A DNA stretch of 64,000 bases, from assembly GCF_028618525.1 (NCBI RefSeq), contig NZ_JAQITC010000001.1, forward strand, positions 124,001 to 188,000. Reading direction: 5' to 3'. The notes under the pieces were generated by a model that did no database searches, was not told the origin of the DNA, and worked only from the letters and a program-made list of their open reading frames with translations. Of this stretch, positions 41,359-52,014 are shown piece after piece (the stretch's first letter is position 1; each line of letters begins with the position of its first letter). The stretch is from Bartonella sp. AU55XJBT. GTDB lineage: Bacteria > Pseudomonadota > Alphaproteobacteria > Rhizobiales > Rhizobiaceae. Position numbers and translations under genes: made by a program.

Positions 41359-44300
41359 TTATAAGGCAATTTCATCAAGAAATGCCTCGAGTTTTTCTGG
41401 AGGAAGTTTAAAAATTTTGGCTTCTTTACTGTAGATAAGCAGAGCTTGGACATCTTTATTGGGATGTATCGCTTGCAACAATTTTCGATAAAGCGCCATT
41501 TGCAACCAATGATGAGGAGCAATAGCAGCTTCATTTTCAGGTGGAATCCCTGTTTTAAAATCAGCAAAGATAATGCTGTTTTTCGTGATGTAGAGACGAT
41601 CAATTTGACCAGAAACTGCTTGTTCTTTTCCTCGAATTTTTACAATACCCATTAAAGGAACCTCAGCACGTGAATGCTCAGAAAAGAGAGGTTTGAGGTA
41701 AACATGATCTAAAATTTTCCAAACGTGGCGAAGAGCATCCTCTCTTTGGCTTTCCTCCCAATGAGAAGCTTTGAGATTGAGATAGTTTCGAGCATAATCT
41801 GGACGTTTTTGTGGGGGGCAATCTGGTAGATGTTGTAACAATCGGTGAATGATATGACCATATTCAATGAAAAAAACTCTGTTGGTGTTTGTTTCTCCTA
41901 AAACAGGTGAAGTGAAAAGTTGTTTTGGACTTGAAGAAAGCTCTGTATCAGCTTCAATGGAAAGGCTCGCGACAGAGGGTTTTAAAGGTTTTGGGAGCAC
42001 TGGTTCGACTGGTACTTTATGAGAGAAAAAGGAAGGCAAAGGTGGTAAGGCTTGACTCTCAGCACAAGGAACTTCTTGATTTATTATAGAGGCAGAAGAG
42101 GAAGATGTAATGCAATAACGCCAAGCTGCAATATCTTCTGCAGGACCTTTTATAGTAACCGCATGGGGTACAAGGGCTTTTTTTACTAGTTGTAGCCATG
42201 TATCAGAGAGCGTTTTTTTACCGTTATATCCACAAACAAATAAACGATCTTCAGCGCGTGTCATTCCCACGTAAAGAAGGCGCCTATATTCTTCTTCGGC
42301 ACGCTCTTTTAAATGTAAAATTGCTTTTTTAGAGAGCTTTGTATTAAACTTTTCATTGGGGCGCCAAATAAAAGCGTGTTGTCCGTACCCTTGTGCATCA
42401 TCTAAAGGAACTTTAAGCAAGTGAGGCGCATGCTGAGGATGCCAAATCGCACTACCAGGATCAACCAAAAATACAACAGCAGCCTCTAGTCCTTTTGCGG
42501 CATGAACAGTCATGATGCGAATTTCTTCATTGTTTTGTTCAAATTCACGTTTAATTTCTGGTTCGCTTGCACTTAATGTTTCTAAAAAAGCTTGTAATCC
42601 TGGTAATCCTGTTTTTTGAATGTTAAGCGTATAATCCATAAAAGCATCGAGCACATCATTGGCTTCAGATCCTAAACGAGACAGAATTTTTTGTCTTCCC
42701 TTATCATTATTCAAAATATGGCTATAAAACTCGAAAACCGGTATTTGATCCACTAAAGCGCGATAATGGTTCAATTTTTCAAAAGCATCTTTAAAAGGCG
42801 CTTTCGATGATGTGTGCATACATAAGCTTTGCCAAAGAGAACCGGTGCGGTATGCGGCAAGCTGATAGAGTTCCTCTTCACTAAAAGCAAAAAGGGGGCT
42901 TTTTAATACACAAGCAAGAGAAAGATCATCTTGTGGCTGCAAAACAAAACGCCCAAGTGCCATTAAATCACGGATACTAATATGTTTGGTGAGCTGTAAA
43001 CGATCAGCCCCTGCTACGGGAATATTACGGTGTTTAAGAGCCCGAGAAAGAGCTGAGACAAATTTATCACGTTTACGGACCAAGATCATAATATCACTTG
43101 CCCATATTAAGCGTCCTTTTGCTGGAAGCATTTCACCTTTTTGTAACCAGCCAGCAATCGTTTCAGCAATTTTTTCTGCTAAACGGACTTCAGGGGTATC
43201 TAAATGATCAACGCTTAAATGCCAATCATGCGGAAATTCGCTTGTTTCTTTGGAAATGGCATCCCATATAACAACCTCACCAGGACTATGAACACGAATA
43301 GCTTCATGCACCGTCTTTGTATTTTCTGCCGAAAGTCCTCTATAATTTTCTGGTGGTTCAAAAACAAGATCAACGCTTTTAAGAACATCCGCTGTAGAGC
43401 GAAAAGAGTAATGCAGTTGTATTTTTTCAAATTGCTGATTTGTTTGCTGCACTTTTTTTTGAATAATTCGTCCATTTGCAGCAAAATTTTCTGGGGCCGC
43501 GCCTTGAAAAGAATAAATAGATTGCTTTTCATCTCCAACAGCAAAAAGAGTCCGTATATTTGTTCGTTGGCTATACCCTGAGAAAAATTCTTGTGCCAAC
43601 AGTTGAATAATTTGCCATTGCTCAGGGTTGGTATCTTGTGCTTCATCAAGTAGAATATGATCAAGCCCCTGATCAAGTTTATAGTGCACCCATTGGCTTG
43701 CACCTTTGCGCTGTAACAAATGAAGTGTACGCTCAATAAGATCGTCAAAATCTAAGAAGCCATTGGCCTTTTTTAGATTCGTATAAATTTCGAGATAAAC
43801 GGAACAGATCTGAAAAGCAGCCATATTGAGAGTGGCAACCTTTGCGCATTGATATTTCTCTAAAAGAATAGAAAGCTTGCTCTGTTTATCTTCAAGCATT
43901 TGTTGAATAAAAGGCCAAATTTCGTCTGATTTTTTACGAGATAAATGGGAAAAATTACGCGGCTCACCTTTTGTTTTAAAATAAATGTCAGAAATAATCT
44001 TGAGAATATTAGTCTCATCACGCACCTCTTCTAATTGGGAAAACTTTGCCACCATATCTTTCAGAGTTTGACTGCCATTGGCTTCACAATGCTTAAGAGC
44101 ATAAAGAGGAAGACGTGCGGTTTGTTGAATTTGTTCCAGTAAACATTGGTTTGTTTCATCGGGCGCTAAGTTAAAAAGCGCACGCAATTTTTCTTCTCCA
44201 TTTTCAGACAAAAGAGACGATAAAAAATCAGAGAGTTTATGTTGTTTTTCAATAGCTTCATAGAGAAGTTTGTTAAAAGTATGTTCGCTAATAACTTGGA

Positions 44301-44838
44301 GTAACTGTTGCAAAGCAGGTTGTACATCACGACGTGCTAAAAGTTGGCGACGAGATTCTTGTCGTAATTTTTTGCGACTGATATCATCGGGAAGTTCAAA
44401 ATGCCCTGCGATATTGGCTTCTAACATAAATTGATGCAAGAGAGATTCACAAAAAGCATGAATCGTTTGAATTTTCAAACCACCAGGTGTTTCGAGAGCA
44501 CGCGCAAAGAGTTGTCGTGCATAAATTAATTTTTGTGCACTGACGGGTTTATTTTCAAAGCGTGTTAAGGTTTCTTGCAACTGTGCATCATCGAATTCAT
44601 TCCAACTTGAAAGTGTACGAAAAATTCGTGATTGCATAACAGCAGCAGCAGCTCTTGTATAAGTAAGGCACAAAATACGTGCTGGAGGCGTACCATTTAA
44701 AAGCAAACGAATAACACGTTCACTTAAAACGTGGGTTTTTCCAGATCCAGCATTTGCAGAAACCCATACGTTTTTTTGGGGATGTGTTGCCGTTGCTTGT
44801 GCATCAAGAGCAGCTTGAGGAATAGAAAAAAAACTCAT
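41359..44838 (-). CDS. addA: Double-strand break repair helicase-nuclease AddA
   Basis: This 1159-residue protein is the UvrD-like helicase and nuclease subunit of AddAB, the RecBCD counterpart that processes DNA ends for RecA. Walker A is ANAGSGKTHVL near residues 28-38, motif II is LLDEAQDTNPEQW and motif III-IV includes VGDEKQSIYSFQGA. The helicase motifs TVHAAKGLEAAVVFLVD and RLLYVGMTRAEDRLFV are present. The C-terminal PD-(D/E)XK nuclease is seen in IIFADFKTGIPP near residue 1090. It starts two bases after the addB stop. Confidence 0.95.
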   Translation of the reverse strand: MSFFSIPQAALDAQATATHPQKNVWVSANAGSGKTHVLSERVIRLLLNGTPPARILCLTYTRAAAAVMQSRIFRTLSSWNEFDDAQLQETLTRFENKPVSAQKLIYARQLFARALETPGGLKIQTIHAFCESLLHQFMLEANIAGHFELPDDISRKKLRQESRRQLLARRDVQPALQQLLQVISEHTFNKLLYEAIEKQHKLSDFLSSLLSENGEEKLRALFNLAPDETNQCLLEQIQQTARLPLYALKHCEANGSQTLKDMVAKFSQLEEVRDETNILKIISDIYFKTKGEPRNFSHLSRKKSDEIWPFIQQMLEDKQSKLSILLEKYQCAKVATLNMAAFQICSVYLEIYTNLKKANGFLDFDDLIERTLHLLQRKGASQWVHYKLDQGLDHILLDEAQDTNPEQWQIIQLLAQEFFSGYSQRTNIRTLFAVGDEKQSIYSFQGAAPENFAANGRIIQKKVQQTNQQFEKIQLHYSFRSTADVLKSVDLVFEPPENYRGLSAENTKTVHEAIRVHSPGEVVIWDAISKETSEFPHDWHLSVDHLDTPEVRLAEKIAETIAGWLQKGEMLPAKGRLIWASDIMILVRKRDKFVSALSRALKHRNIPVAGADRLQLTKHISIRDLMALGRFVLQPQDDLSLACVLKSPLFAFSEEELYQLAAYRTGSLWQSLCMHTSSKAPFKDAFEKLNHYRALVDQIPVFEFYSHILNNDKGRQKILSRLGSEANDVLDAFMDYTLNIQKTGLPGLQAFLETLSASEPEIKREFEQNNEEIRIMTVHAAKGLEAAVVFLVDPGSAIWHPQHAPHLLKVPLDDAQGYGQHAFIWRPNEKFNTKLSKKAILHLKERAEEEYRRLLYVGMTRAEDRLFVCGYNGKKTLSDTWLQLVKKALVPHAVTIKGPAEDIAAWRYCITSSSSASIINQEVPCAESQALPPLPSFFSHKVPVEPVLPKPLKPSVASLSIEADTELSSSPKQLFTSPVLGETNTNRVFFIEYGHIIHRLLQHLPDCPPQKRPDYARNYLNLKASHWEESQREDALRHVWKILDHVYLKPLFSEHSRAEVPLMGIVKIRGKEQAVSGQIDRLYITKNSIIFADFKTGIPPENEAAIAPHHWLQMALYRKLLQAIHPNKDVQALLIYSKEAKIFKLPPEKLEAFLDEIAL

Positions 44839-44840
44839 GA

Positions 44841-47800
44841 TTATTCTTCTTTATGAAAACCAATTGACCATTCCCACAATCGTGCCAAATGGTCGTAGTC
44901 ACCTTCATATCGTTTTTCTAAGGGAACAGCATGTGAGAGATAGCCTTGTTGTGGATTTTGATAATACGTTATAAGGGCAATAAGATTTTTCCATGCGATT
45001 TCACCAAGATTAACTGCACTGAGGTAAGTTTTTTCTTCTTTTTTCGTTAAAAGAATAGATTGGGATTTAATTTCACCTTTTCCGTTCAGGGGAATGTAAA
45101 ATAAATTTGAGGGGACAAGATCTTGAAAATCTGGAAATGCCCCTTCCATCAGCAAAGCTGTTTCTAAAGCCAATTGCGGAAATAATAATTCACGAACTTG
45201 TTTTGATGAAGGAGGGGTTCCAGTTTTGAAATCTAGAATTTCAACCGTTTTGTCTGGCAAGACATCAAGACGATCAGCTCGTCCTGAAAGAGTTACCCCT
45301 GTTTTGCCTATAGGAATTTTTTGTGAGACCACTTCAGAGTATCGCTCTCGCGGTCCTAAACTTTGTTCCCATTGAATCAGAAATGGAGCAAGATTTTCAA
45401 AACTATTCCACCAAACTGTTTCAATATCGGGTGGAAAATTGAATTTATCAAATTCTTTACGTCCAATAGAAAGCAGGACATCTAATGCATTTGCAGAATT
45501 TGGATTTTTTATTTGTGTGCAAAAAGCGGCAAGAATAGCGTGATAAAGTATTCCGCGCTCAAGTACGCTAGGATCATGAATCAGTGCTTTAAGAGGTTTG
45601 AGTCGTAAGATTTTTTTGGCATAAATAGCATAAGGATCATACCGCAATGTTTCTATTTCAGTCACTGAAAAATGACGCGGACGCATATCAAGAGGTGGTA
45701 CAGGACAAGGACGTTCCACATCTTTAACCATGCTTGTATGATCAAGCATCTTGGTCCAATGGCGTAATATTTCACCTCGTGCACGGATTTGTTTCCAAAC
45801 CTGTTTTCCTACAACTGTTTCTATACGTTGTAGCCAACGTGAAGGAATAGAAGGGGTATGATTAACCCGTAATGCGCGACTCATCACCACTTTATCCATT
45901 CCCATAGCCCATTGAAAATCATGCGCAGAAAGACCTATACGCTGCTCTGGTGGTTCCAGAGTTAACATCATTTTCATCGGTCGCGATAAAAAAGCATCAT
46001 TTCGGGTTGATATCGGCCATGATCCTTCATTAAGACCACCTATAACTACTGTATCAACCGTTTGCAAACGTGATTCCAAAGTACCCCAGATGAATAAACG
46101 TGGATGTCCTCCAGGTGAAGGTGTGACAGAACGTGTTGCGATCAATGCAGAAAACATCGCAGGCCATTCGCTAAGATGAAATGTTAATCCTGATCGATCA
46201 CTGACCAATTCACGCAAAAAATTTGATAAGGCTTGTCCTGCTTCGTGTTGATAAAGATGAGCAAGAGAATTATCCTCATTGCGACCAAAATTTTCAAAAA
46301 CTTCAACAGTTGCTATCGCAGCTTCATTGACGGTGCATTCTTTCTCTTGTTTCATGAGAGAGGTTAAAGGTTCAACAGCTTTCTTCAAAAGATGACACAG
46401 AAAACGTGCTTCTTCAAACTTCTGCTGATCAAGAGCATTCATTTCAAAACGATCATGGGAATATGTTTCAATCCATTTTTCAAGAAATTGATCACATTCA
46501 AAAAGATTGATGCGCCCTGTATTCCCTCGAAGTACAAAAACTTCAAAATTTTCTACCAGTTCGCGTAAGCGATAACGGTTTTGGTGGAGTGTTGTCAGTG
46601 GATGTTTAAGAAGAGAAAGAAAAGCAATGGGATCATCAGGTTGCAAAACATTTTCTAAGATCAGTCGCAAAAGCATTACAGGCAATGTTTGTGCAAGTGG
46701 CATTCCCCCTGAATCATTTGCTTCAATACCAAATCGCTGTAATTCCGCAGCAACACGGCGGGCTAAATTACGGTCATTTGTAATAAGGGCTGCAGTTTTT
46801 TGGGGTTCTTCAATAGCTCTTCGTAAAGAAACAGCGATAGCCAGAGCTTCCTCACGTTCATTTATAGCTTCAATAAATGACCAATCTGCACAAAGTTCCT
46901 CATAATCATCACGGACAATTTTTACCCATTTATCGGTTGTAGAAGCTGGTCGGAATGCTTCTGATAAAAGCGCCATTCGCCTTTTCTTTGTTGTGCTCTG
47001 TTGGCCAATTTCACAAACATGGTCGCGTTGACACTCCATGAGAGAAAGAAGTTTTTTTAAATGATATTGAGGATGGCTAAAAATATTTTCTGCATGATCA
47101 AAAGAAGCACAAGCTGTTTTTTCTTTATTGCTTGTGCCAAGTGCATTCCATTGTTCTTCATCCATATAAAAATCAAGGCCAGGAAGAACAACTGCCCCTT
47201 TTGGTAGACAGGCTATAACCTTTAGAAGATGAGAAACTGCGGGAATAGAACCTGACACACCAGCCGCAATGATCGGTTTATCAGATTGTGTGCGTCGTAA
47301 AGTCTCTGCGTGCATTGTAAGTGCTTGATTACGCCATTCAGCGGGATTATTTCGTTGCTTTTCTGTTAAGATTTGTGGCCAATTTTGTGTAACAATCGTT
47401 AGAAAATCGAGCGTTATTTGCCACCATTCAGCAACCATATCAGGGGAAATATCTTTAAGTTTTGACCAGTCTGCTCCTTCTGTTTCAATTTCATCCATCA
47501 AATGTGCTAAATCTTGAGCAAGCCAAAGTGCATCGGCACTATGAGCCGGAATAAGCACATCTTCTGTACCAAACATGGCACGCAGATGCGCAGGCAAGTT
47601 TTCACGCCATGGACGAATAAGACGTGCTAAAAGCAGCAGACGTTCGCTTTCGCCAATAGGCGGATCGAGAGTGTTGGTATGATTTTCAACAAAAAAGAAA
47701 CTGTCTTCATCGATATCCCCTAGAGCACGAATGGTTGGTAAGAAGGTTGATTGTGTATCACTTCTTTCAACAAAAGCTAAACGCAAAGCGCGAGCCGCAC

Positions 47801-47960
47801 GACGTGTTGGAACATAAATAAGGCTATCGGCAAGAGCCGTTTGAATATCTCCATCAGAAGAAAAATTATCAATAAGGGTACCAGAGAGCAGCGCATCAAC
47901 AAAGTGAGGTAAAAAAGCTGTTCCAGAAGAAATAGAAAAGACACGTGGTTTATAGGTCAT
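44841..47960 (-). CDS. addB: Double-strand break repair protein AddB
   Basis: This protein of about 1039 residues is the second AddAB subunit. The recognisable parts are YVPTRRAARALRLAF, GGLNEGSWP, and the C-terminal nuclease core VEILDFKTGTPPSSKQVREL. I see no Walker A motif: the N-terminal position reads SISSGTAFLPHF, without GKT. The alphaproteobacterial form is therefore probably not an active helicase but keeps its nuclease. A TTG at 47984 is an alternative start; neither start has a strong ribosome site. addA follows immediately. Confidence 0.92.
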   Translation of the reverse strand: MTYKPRVFSISSGTAFLPHFVDALLSGTLIDNFSSDGDIQTALADSLIYVPTRRAARALRLAFVERSDTQSTFLPTIRALGDIDEDSFFFVENHTNTLDPPIGESERLLLLARLIRPWRENLPAHLRAMFGTEDVLIPAHSADALWLAQDLAHLMDEIETEGADWSKLKDISPDMVAEWWQITLDFLTIVTQNWPQILTEKQRNNPAEWRNQALTMHAETLRRTQSDKPIIAAGVSGSIPAVSHLLKVIACLPKGAVVLPGLDFYMDEEQWNALGTSNKEKTACASFDHAENIFSHPQYHLKKLLSLMECQRDHVCEIGQQSTTKKRRMALLSEAFRPASTTDKWVKIVRDDYEELCADWSFIEAINEREEALAIAVSLRRAIEEPQKTAALITNDRNLARRVAAELQRFGIEANDSGGMPLAQTLPVMLLRLILENVLQPDDPIAFLSLLKHPLTTLHQNRYRLRELVENFEVFVLRGNTGRINLFECDQFLEKWIETYSHDRFEMNALDQQKFEEARFLCHLLKKAVEPLTSLMKQEKECTVNEAAIATVEVFENFGRNEDNSLAHLYQHEAGQALSNFLRELVSDRSGLTFHLSEWPAMFSALIATRSVTPSPGGHPRLFIWGTLESRLQTVDTVVIGGLNEGSWPISTRNDAFLSRPMKMMLTLEPPEQRIGLSAHDFQWAMGMDKVVMSRALRVNHTPSIPSRWLQRIETVVGKQVWKQIRARGEILRHWTKMLDHTSMVKDVERPCPVPPLDMRPRHFSVTEIETLRYDPYAIYAKKILRLKPLKALIHDPSVLERGILYHAILAAFCTQIKNPNSANALDVLLSIGRKEFDKFNFPPDIETVWWNSFENLAPFLIQWEQSLGPRERYSEVVSQKIPIGKTGVTLSGRADRLDVLPDKTVEILDFKTGTPPSSKQVRELLFPQLALETALLMEGAFPDFQDLVPSNLFYIPLNGKGEIKSQSILLTKKEEKTYLSAVNLGEIAWKNLIALITYYQNPQQGYLSHAVPLEKRYEGDYDHLARLWEWSIGFHKEE

Positions 47961-48391
47961 ATGATATTGTATTTGGGATAACAAATTCCATCTTATTGAT
48001 TATTTGTATTATTTTGACTGTATACAATTAAAAACTATATTTATACAGGAGATTCTTAATTTAGATTTTAAAAAGATTGAAAGACATTCCATGTCTTAAG
48101 CTATCGTGAAAAAACATATCAAAAAATTTTTGATATGTTTCAACGAAGAATTGCCGACAGCTTTTTTCTAACTCACATAAACACTCTAAAAAAATATTAA
48201 ATTTTTAAAAGGTGTAAAAGTATAAATATATCGTAACTTATTGAATATTAAAAATAAATTTATTGCTCTTTTTATATAATACAATCTGAAAATGTTCTTT
48301 ACATACTCTATCACTTTCAGAAAAAAATACTCCAACTCAACGTGACAAATGATTACCAACAAAATTGTTGTATAATAGATTCTTCTTTACA
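47961..48391. other. Spacer between prfC and addB
   Basis: This spacer of 431 bases lies between genes on the same strand. It holds a 29-base palindrome (48112-48140) that suits a prfC terminator, and a smaller hairpin, AAGACAT-TCC-ATGTCTT (48081-48097), between it and addB. The rest is AT-rich, with no gene and no repeat copy recognised. Confidence 0.55.
48112..48140 (-). terminator. Palindromic terminator of lysK-prfC
   Basis: AAACATATCAAAAA and TTTTTGATATGTTT form a perfect 14-bp inverted repeat with one central base. On the minus strand the stem runs into GTTTTTTCAC, a T-run suitable for termination. It lies about 250 bases after the prfC stop, so an untranslated tail is implied. The AT-rich stem is weaker than usual. 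Confidence 0.55.
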
Positions 48392-49966
48392 TTAAGCGCG
48401 TATTTGATAATCTTTAACAGCAGAAAATTTTATTTTAGGGGCTCTTTCTGCCTCATAATTTAATGAAAAATGGTTCTCTGCTAAAAAAACTGGATCACCT
48501 TCTAAATCATATGCAATAGCAGAACGGTGATTGCTGAGAAACTTTTGCAAATCATCTTTGCTTTGCGTTGAAATCCAACGACATACATTAAAGCGTGCTG
48601 GTTCGAAATTTACCGGTAAAGAATATTCTATTTTCAATCGTTCTTTTAAAACATCAATTTGCAAAGCACCGATAACACCAATGAGAGAAGGTGACCCATC
48701 ATCAGGAATAAATAATTGTACAACCCCTTCTTCTGCCATTTGTTGCAAAGCTTCTTTAAGCTTTTTTGCTTTCATTGGATCGCCCAAACAAACACGACGC
48801 AGAATTTCTGGTGCAAAATTGGGAACTCCCTTAAAGAGGATATCTTCTCCTTCAGTCAAAGTATCGCCAATCCGTAACGTTCCATGATTAGGGATCCCCA
48901 CGATATCACCAGCATAGGCTTGATCAGCAATTTGGCGTGAACGCGCAAAGAAAAATTGTGGAGCCGAAAGTGTCATCGGTTTGCCTGTTCGCACCAACTT
49001 TGTCTTCATACCGCGTTCAAGTGTTCCAGAACAAACCCGAAAGAAAGCAATACGATCACGATGATTAGGGTCCATGTTCGCTTGAATTTTAAAAACAAAT
49101 CCCGTCATTTTAGGTTCAGTTGCTATGATATTGCGCTGATCTGCACTTTGATCACGAGGACTTTGACCAAAATCAATGAGTGCATTGATCAAATCACGAA
49201 CACCAAAATTTCGTAAAGCCGAACCAAAATAAACCGGCGTCATATGCCCTTCATGGAAAGCTTGAAGATCAAAGTTTTTGCAAGCATTTCGAGCAAGTTC
49301 CACCCCTTCAATAAAAGTTGAACGTTGATACTCTGGAAGCAGATTTGCAACTTCATGGGAGCCAGAAACGACCTGCTGTGTTATCTCATCATCTTTTTGG
49401 CGAAAACGATTATGATGAAGATCAAAGGTACCAACAAAATCTTTACCCGTCCCAATGGGCCATGTTATGGGTGCGGTATCAAGCGCTAACTTTTCTTCAA
49501 TTTCATCTAAAAGCTCTAGAGGATCACGTGCCTCACGATCCATTTTATTGATAAAAGTAACAATAGGAATATCCCGCATCCGACACACTTCAAATAATTT
49601 CAGTGTTCTAGGCTCAATCCCGCGGGCACCATCTAGCACCATGATAGCACTATCAACAGCTGTCAGCGTGCGATAAGTATCGTCTGCAAAATCTTCATGG
49701 CCTGGCGTATCTAAGAGATTAAAAATATGATTTTCATATTCAAACGTCATCACCGAAGTCACAACGGAAATACCACGATCACGCTCAATATTCATCCAAT
49801 CAGAACGGGTTTGAATACGATCCTTTTTAGCTTTTACTTCTCCTGCAAGTTGAATAGCACCACCAAACAATAAAAGCTTTTCTGTCAATGTCGTTTTTCC
49901 AGCATCTGGGTGAGCAATAATTGCAAATGTACGGCGTCGCTTTACTTCTTGCACTCTTCGTTCCAT
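48392..49966 (-). CDS. prfC: Peptide chain release factor 3
   Basis: This 524-residue translational GTPase recycles RF1 and RF2 from the ribosome. G1 is AHPDAGKTT at residues 18-26, G3 is DTPGH at 86-90 and G4 is NKMD at 140-143. Domains II and III follow, with GVIGALQIDVLKERLKIEY and CRWIS, typical of RF3 and not of EF-G. The length matches RF3. The ATG overlaps the lysK stop (TAATG) and a GAGGAA ribosome site lies in the lysK tail. Confidence 0.95.
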   Translation of the reverse strand: MERRVQEVKRRRTFAIIAHPDAGKTTLTEKLLLFGGAIQLAGEVKAKKDRIQTRSDWMNIERDRGISVVTSVMTFEYENHIFNLLDTPGHEDFADDTYRTLTAVDSAIMVLDGARGIEPRTLKLFEVCRMRDIPIVTFINKMDREARDPLELLDEIEEKLALDTAPITWPIGTGKDFVGTFDLHHNRFRQKDDEITQQVVSGSHEVANLLPEYQRSTFIEGVELARNACKNFDLQAFHEGHMTPVYFGSALRNFGVRDLINALIDFGQSPRDQSADQRNIIATEPKMTGFVFKIQANMDPNHRDRIAFFRVCSGTLERGMKTKLVRTGKPMTLSAPQFFFARSRQIADQAYAGDIVGIPNHGTLRIGDTLTEGEDILFKGVPNFAPEILRRVCLGDPMKAKKLKEALQQMAEEGVVQLFIPDDGSPSLIGVIGALQIDVLKERLKIEYSLPVNFEPARFNVCRWISTQSKDDLQKFLSNHRSAIAYDLEGDPVFLAENHFSLNYEAERAPKIKFSAVKDYQIRA

Positions 49967-51627
49967 TATTCCTCCATAGGTCGTGCAAGTGCTTCAGCAA
50001 TCAGTGCACGCATTTCATTAATCCCATAAAGCGCTATAAATGATCCCCATCGTGGACCTCGCTCTTGTCCTAGAAGGACCTCATACAACATTTGAAAAAA
50101 GACATTGGAAACACCAGGACCACCTTCAGGGCTTTTTTTGCTATGATCTTGATAACGTTCCGTTAGCCGTGCAACATCAAGAAGCATATTTTGTAGCGTG
50201 TTGCCATCAACTGTTTCAGGCAAATTGGCTAATTTTTCATCAATTTGTGCTAATGTTGCACGTTCACTCTTATCTGGTGTACGAAATTTTTTGTTAGGTT
50301 TTACAAAAAAATCAAAATATTTAAGAGCAAATTGCACTAACTGATCAAGTTCTGGATAAGTTTGTGCATTGGCTCCTTGAGCATAGCGAGAAATAAACCC
50401 CCAAAGAACCCCTGCATTCTCTGCATTTGAAGCGCTTACCAAATTTAAAAGCATGGCAAAGGATACCGGCAAATCAATCTGCGGCGGACAACCATTATGG
50501 ATATGCCATACAGGATTATTAAGCCGTTCTTGCCAGCTTTGACGACCATAGGCGGAAAGATGCGCATAATATTCATCCACAGCTTTGGGAATAACATCAA
50601 AATAAAGCCTTTTGGCTGTCTTGGGCTTTGAAAACATATAAAGCCCTAAACTCTCCGTTGGGGCGTAAGTAAGCCATTCATCAATGGTTAAGCCATTTCC
50701 TTTTGATTTGGAAATTTTCTGACCTTTTTCATCCAAAAAGAGCTCATAGTTAAATCCTTCTGGAGGCTTCCCACCCAATACTTTACAAATTTTAGAAGAA
50801 AGATTTGTGGAATCGATAAGGTCTTTTCCTGCCATTTCATAATCAATGCCAAGCGCTGTCCAACGCATAGCCCAATCGACCTTCCACTGACACTTGACCT
50901 TGCCGCCTGTAACCTCTGTTTCTATGGTTTCTCCTGTTTCGGGTTCAATATAAGTGACTGTTCCTTTTTCAATATTCCGCGCAATCATCGGGACCTGTAA
51001 TACTTTTCCAGAAAAAGGAGAAATCGGTAAAAAGAGAGAATAGGTTGCCTGCCGTTCTTCACCCAATGTTGGTAAAATAATTGCCATCACCTTGTCATAA
51101 AAGGCGAGGATTTTTAAAAGTGTTTCATCAAAACGACCGGAACTGTAATAATCCGTAGCACTTGCAAATTCATAATCAAAACCAAAACGATCAAGAAAAG
51201 CCCGTAAACGTGCATTATTCGCCTCTCCAAAAGAAGGATAATCATCTCCAAAAGGATCAGGAACGCAGCTCAACGGTTGACCAAGATAATGTTCCATCTT
51301 CTCGCGATCAGGAACATTCTCAGGAACCTTGCGCAAACCATCCATATCATCAGAAAAACAAAGCAGCTTTGTTTTTACTTTATTCTCTGTCAGAATATGA
51401 AAGGCATGACGAACCATGGTTGTACGTGCAACTTCACCAAAAGTTCCAATATGTGGTAAACCAGAAGGTCCATAACCTGTTTCAAATATTACACTGTCTG
51501 GATAACCCGTCTTTTCGTACCGTTTGATAATCTTACGTGCTTCTTCAAATGGCCAAGTTCTTGATTGAACAGCCGCATCCTTTAATTCAGGCGTAAGGCT
51601 AAGGGCATCACACTGATTATACATCAT
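49966..51627 (-). CDS. lysK: Class I lysyl-tRNA synthetase
   Basis: This 553-residue class I enzyme charges tRNA-Lys. The HIGH-type motif is PHIG at 58-61 in [10 protein letters not shown], and KISKS at 304-308 is the KMSKS loop. Class I LysRS is mostly archaeal but is standard in alphaproteobacteria and spirochaetes, in place of the class II LysS. Two adjacent ATG codons start it. It is followed by prfC with an overlapping TAATG, so the two translation genes are co-expressed. Confidence 0.95.
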   Translation of the reverse strand: MMYNQCDALSLTPELKDAAVQSRTWPFEEARKIIKRYEKTGYPDSVIFETGYGPSGLPHIGTFGEVARTTMVRHAFHILTENKVKTKLLCFSDDMDGLRKVPENVPDREKMEHYLGQPLSCVPDPFGDDYPSFGEANNARLRAFLDRFGFDYEFASATDYYSSGRFDETLLKILAFYDKVMAIILPTLGEERQATYSLFLPISPFSGKVLQVPMIARNIEKGTVTYIEPETGETIETEVTGGKVKCQWKVDWAMRWTALGIDYEMAGKDLIDSTNLSSKICKVLGGKPPEGFNYELFLDEKGQKISKSKGNGLTIDEWLTYAPTESLGLYMFSKPKTAKRLYFDVIPKAVDEYYAHLSAYGRQSWQERLNNPVWHIHNGCPPQIDLPVSFAMLLNLVSASNAENAGVLWGFISRYAQGANAQTYPELDQLVQFALKYFDFFVKPNKKFRTPDKSERATLAQIDEKLANLPETVDGNTLQNMLLDVARLTERYQDHSKKSPEGGPGVSNVFFQMLYEVLLGQERGPRWGSFIALYGINEMRALIAEALARPMEE

Positions 51628-52014
51628 TATTTATCCTAAAAATTATATTCTTTCAAAAGAGGGTGTATGGTTCTTGAATTTATTCGTCAATAATAGCAAG
51701 CAAAAAGATGTAAATTTCTTTATATTCTTAACGCACAATAAAAAACCACCCTCGCTGTAAACATATTTTGTCTGAGAAAAATAAAAAACATTGAACATGA
51801 TAAAGCAAAATTATCTTGTTTTGACTTATCAAAGTCTTCATTGCTCTTATCATAAGGCTTGTTTCTCATATTTATCAGCACAAAAGTAAAACCTCTAACT
51901 GTGAACGAAAAAACTTTAAAAACCAAGAAACAAAAATATTTAAATGATGTGTTTCATATAAAAACAATGCCCCACATGATACTTGTCAAAGATATTTTTT
52001 ATTTCTTTTCTTTA
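51628..52014. other. Spacer between lysK and the argG remnant
   Basis: Upstream of lysK, this 387-base stretch probably holds its promoter. A 68-codon minus-strand open frame at 51720-51926 has low-complexity, phenylalanine-rich composition and no recognisable motif, so it is rejected. No repeat copy or terminator was seen. Confidence 0.45.

Noticed and set aside
51720..51926. 68-codon minus-strand open frame upstream of lysK.
   Set aside because: It is phenylalanine-rich and without a motif or clear ribosome site; probably chance in AT-rich DNA.
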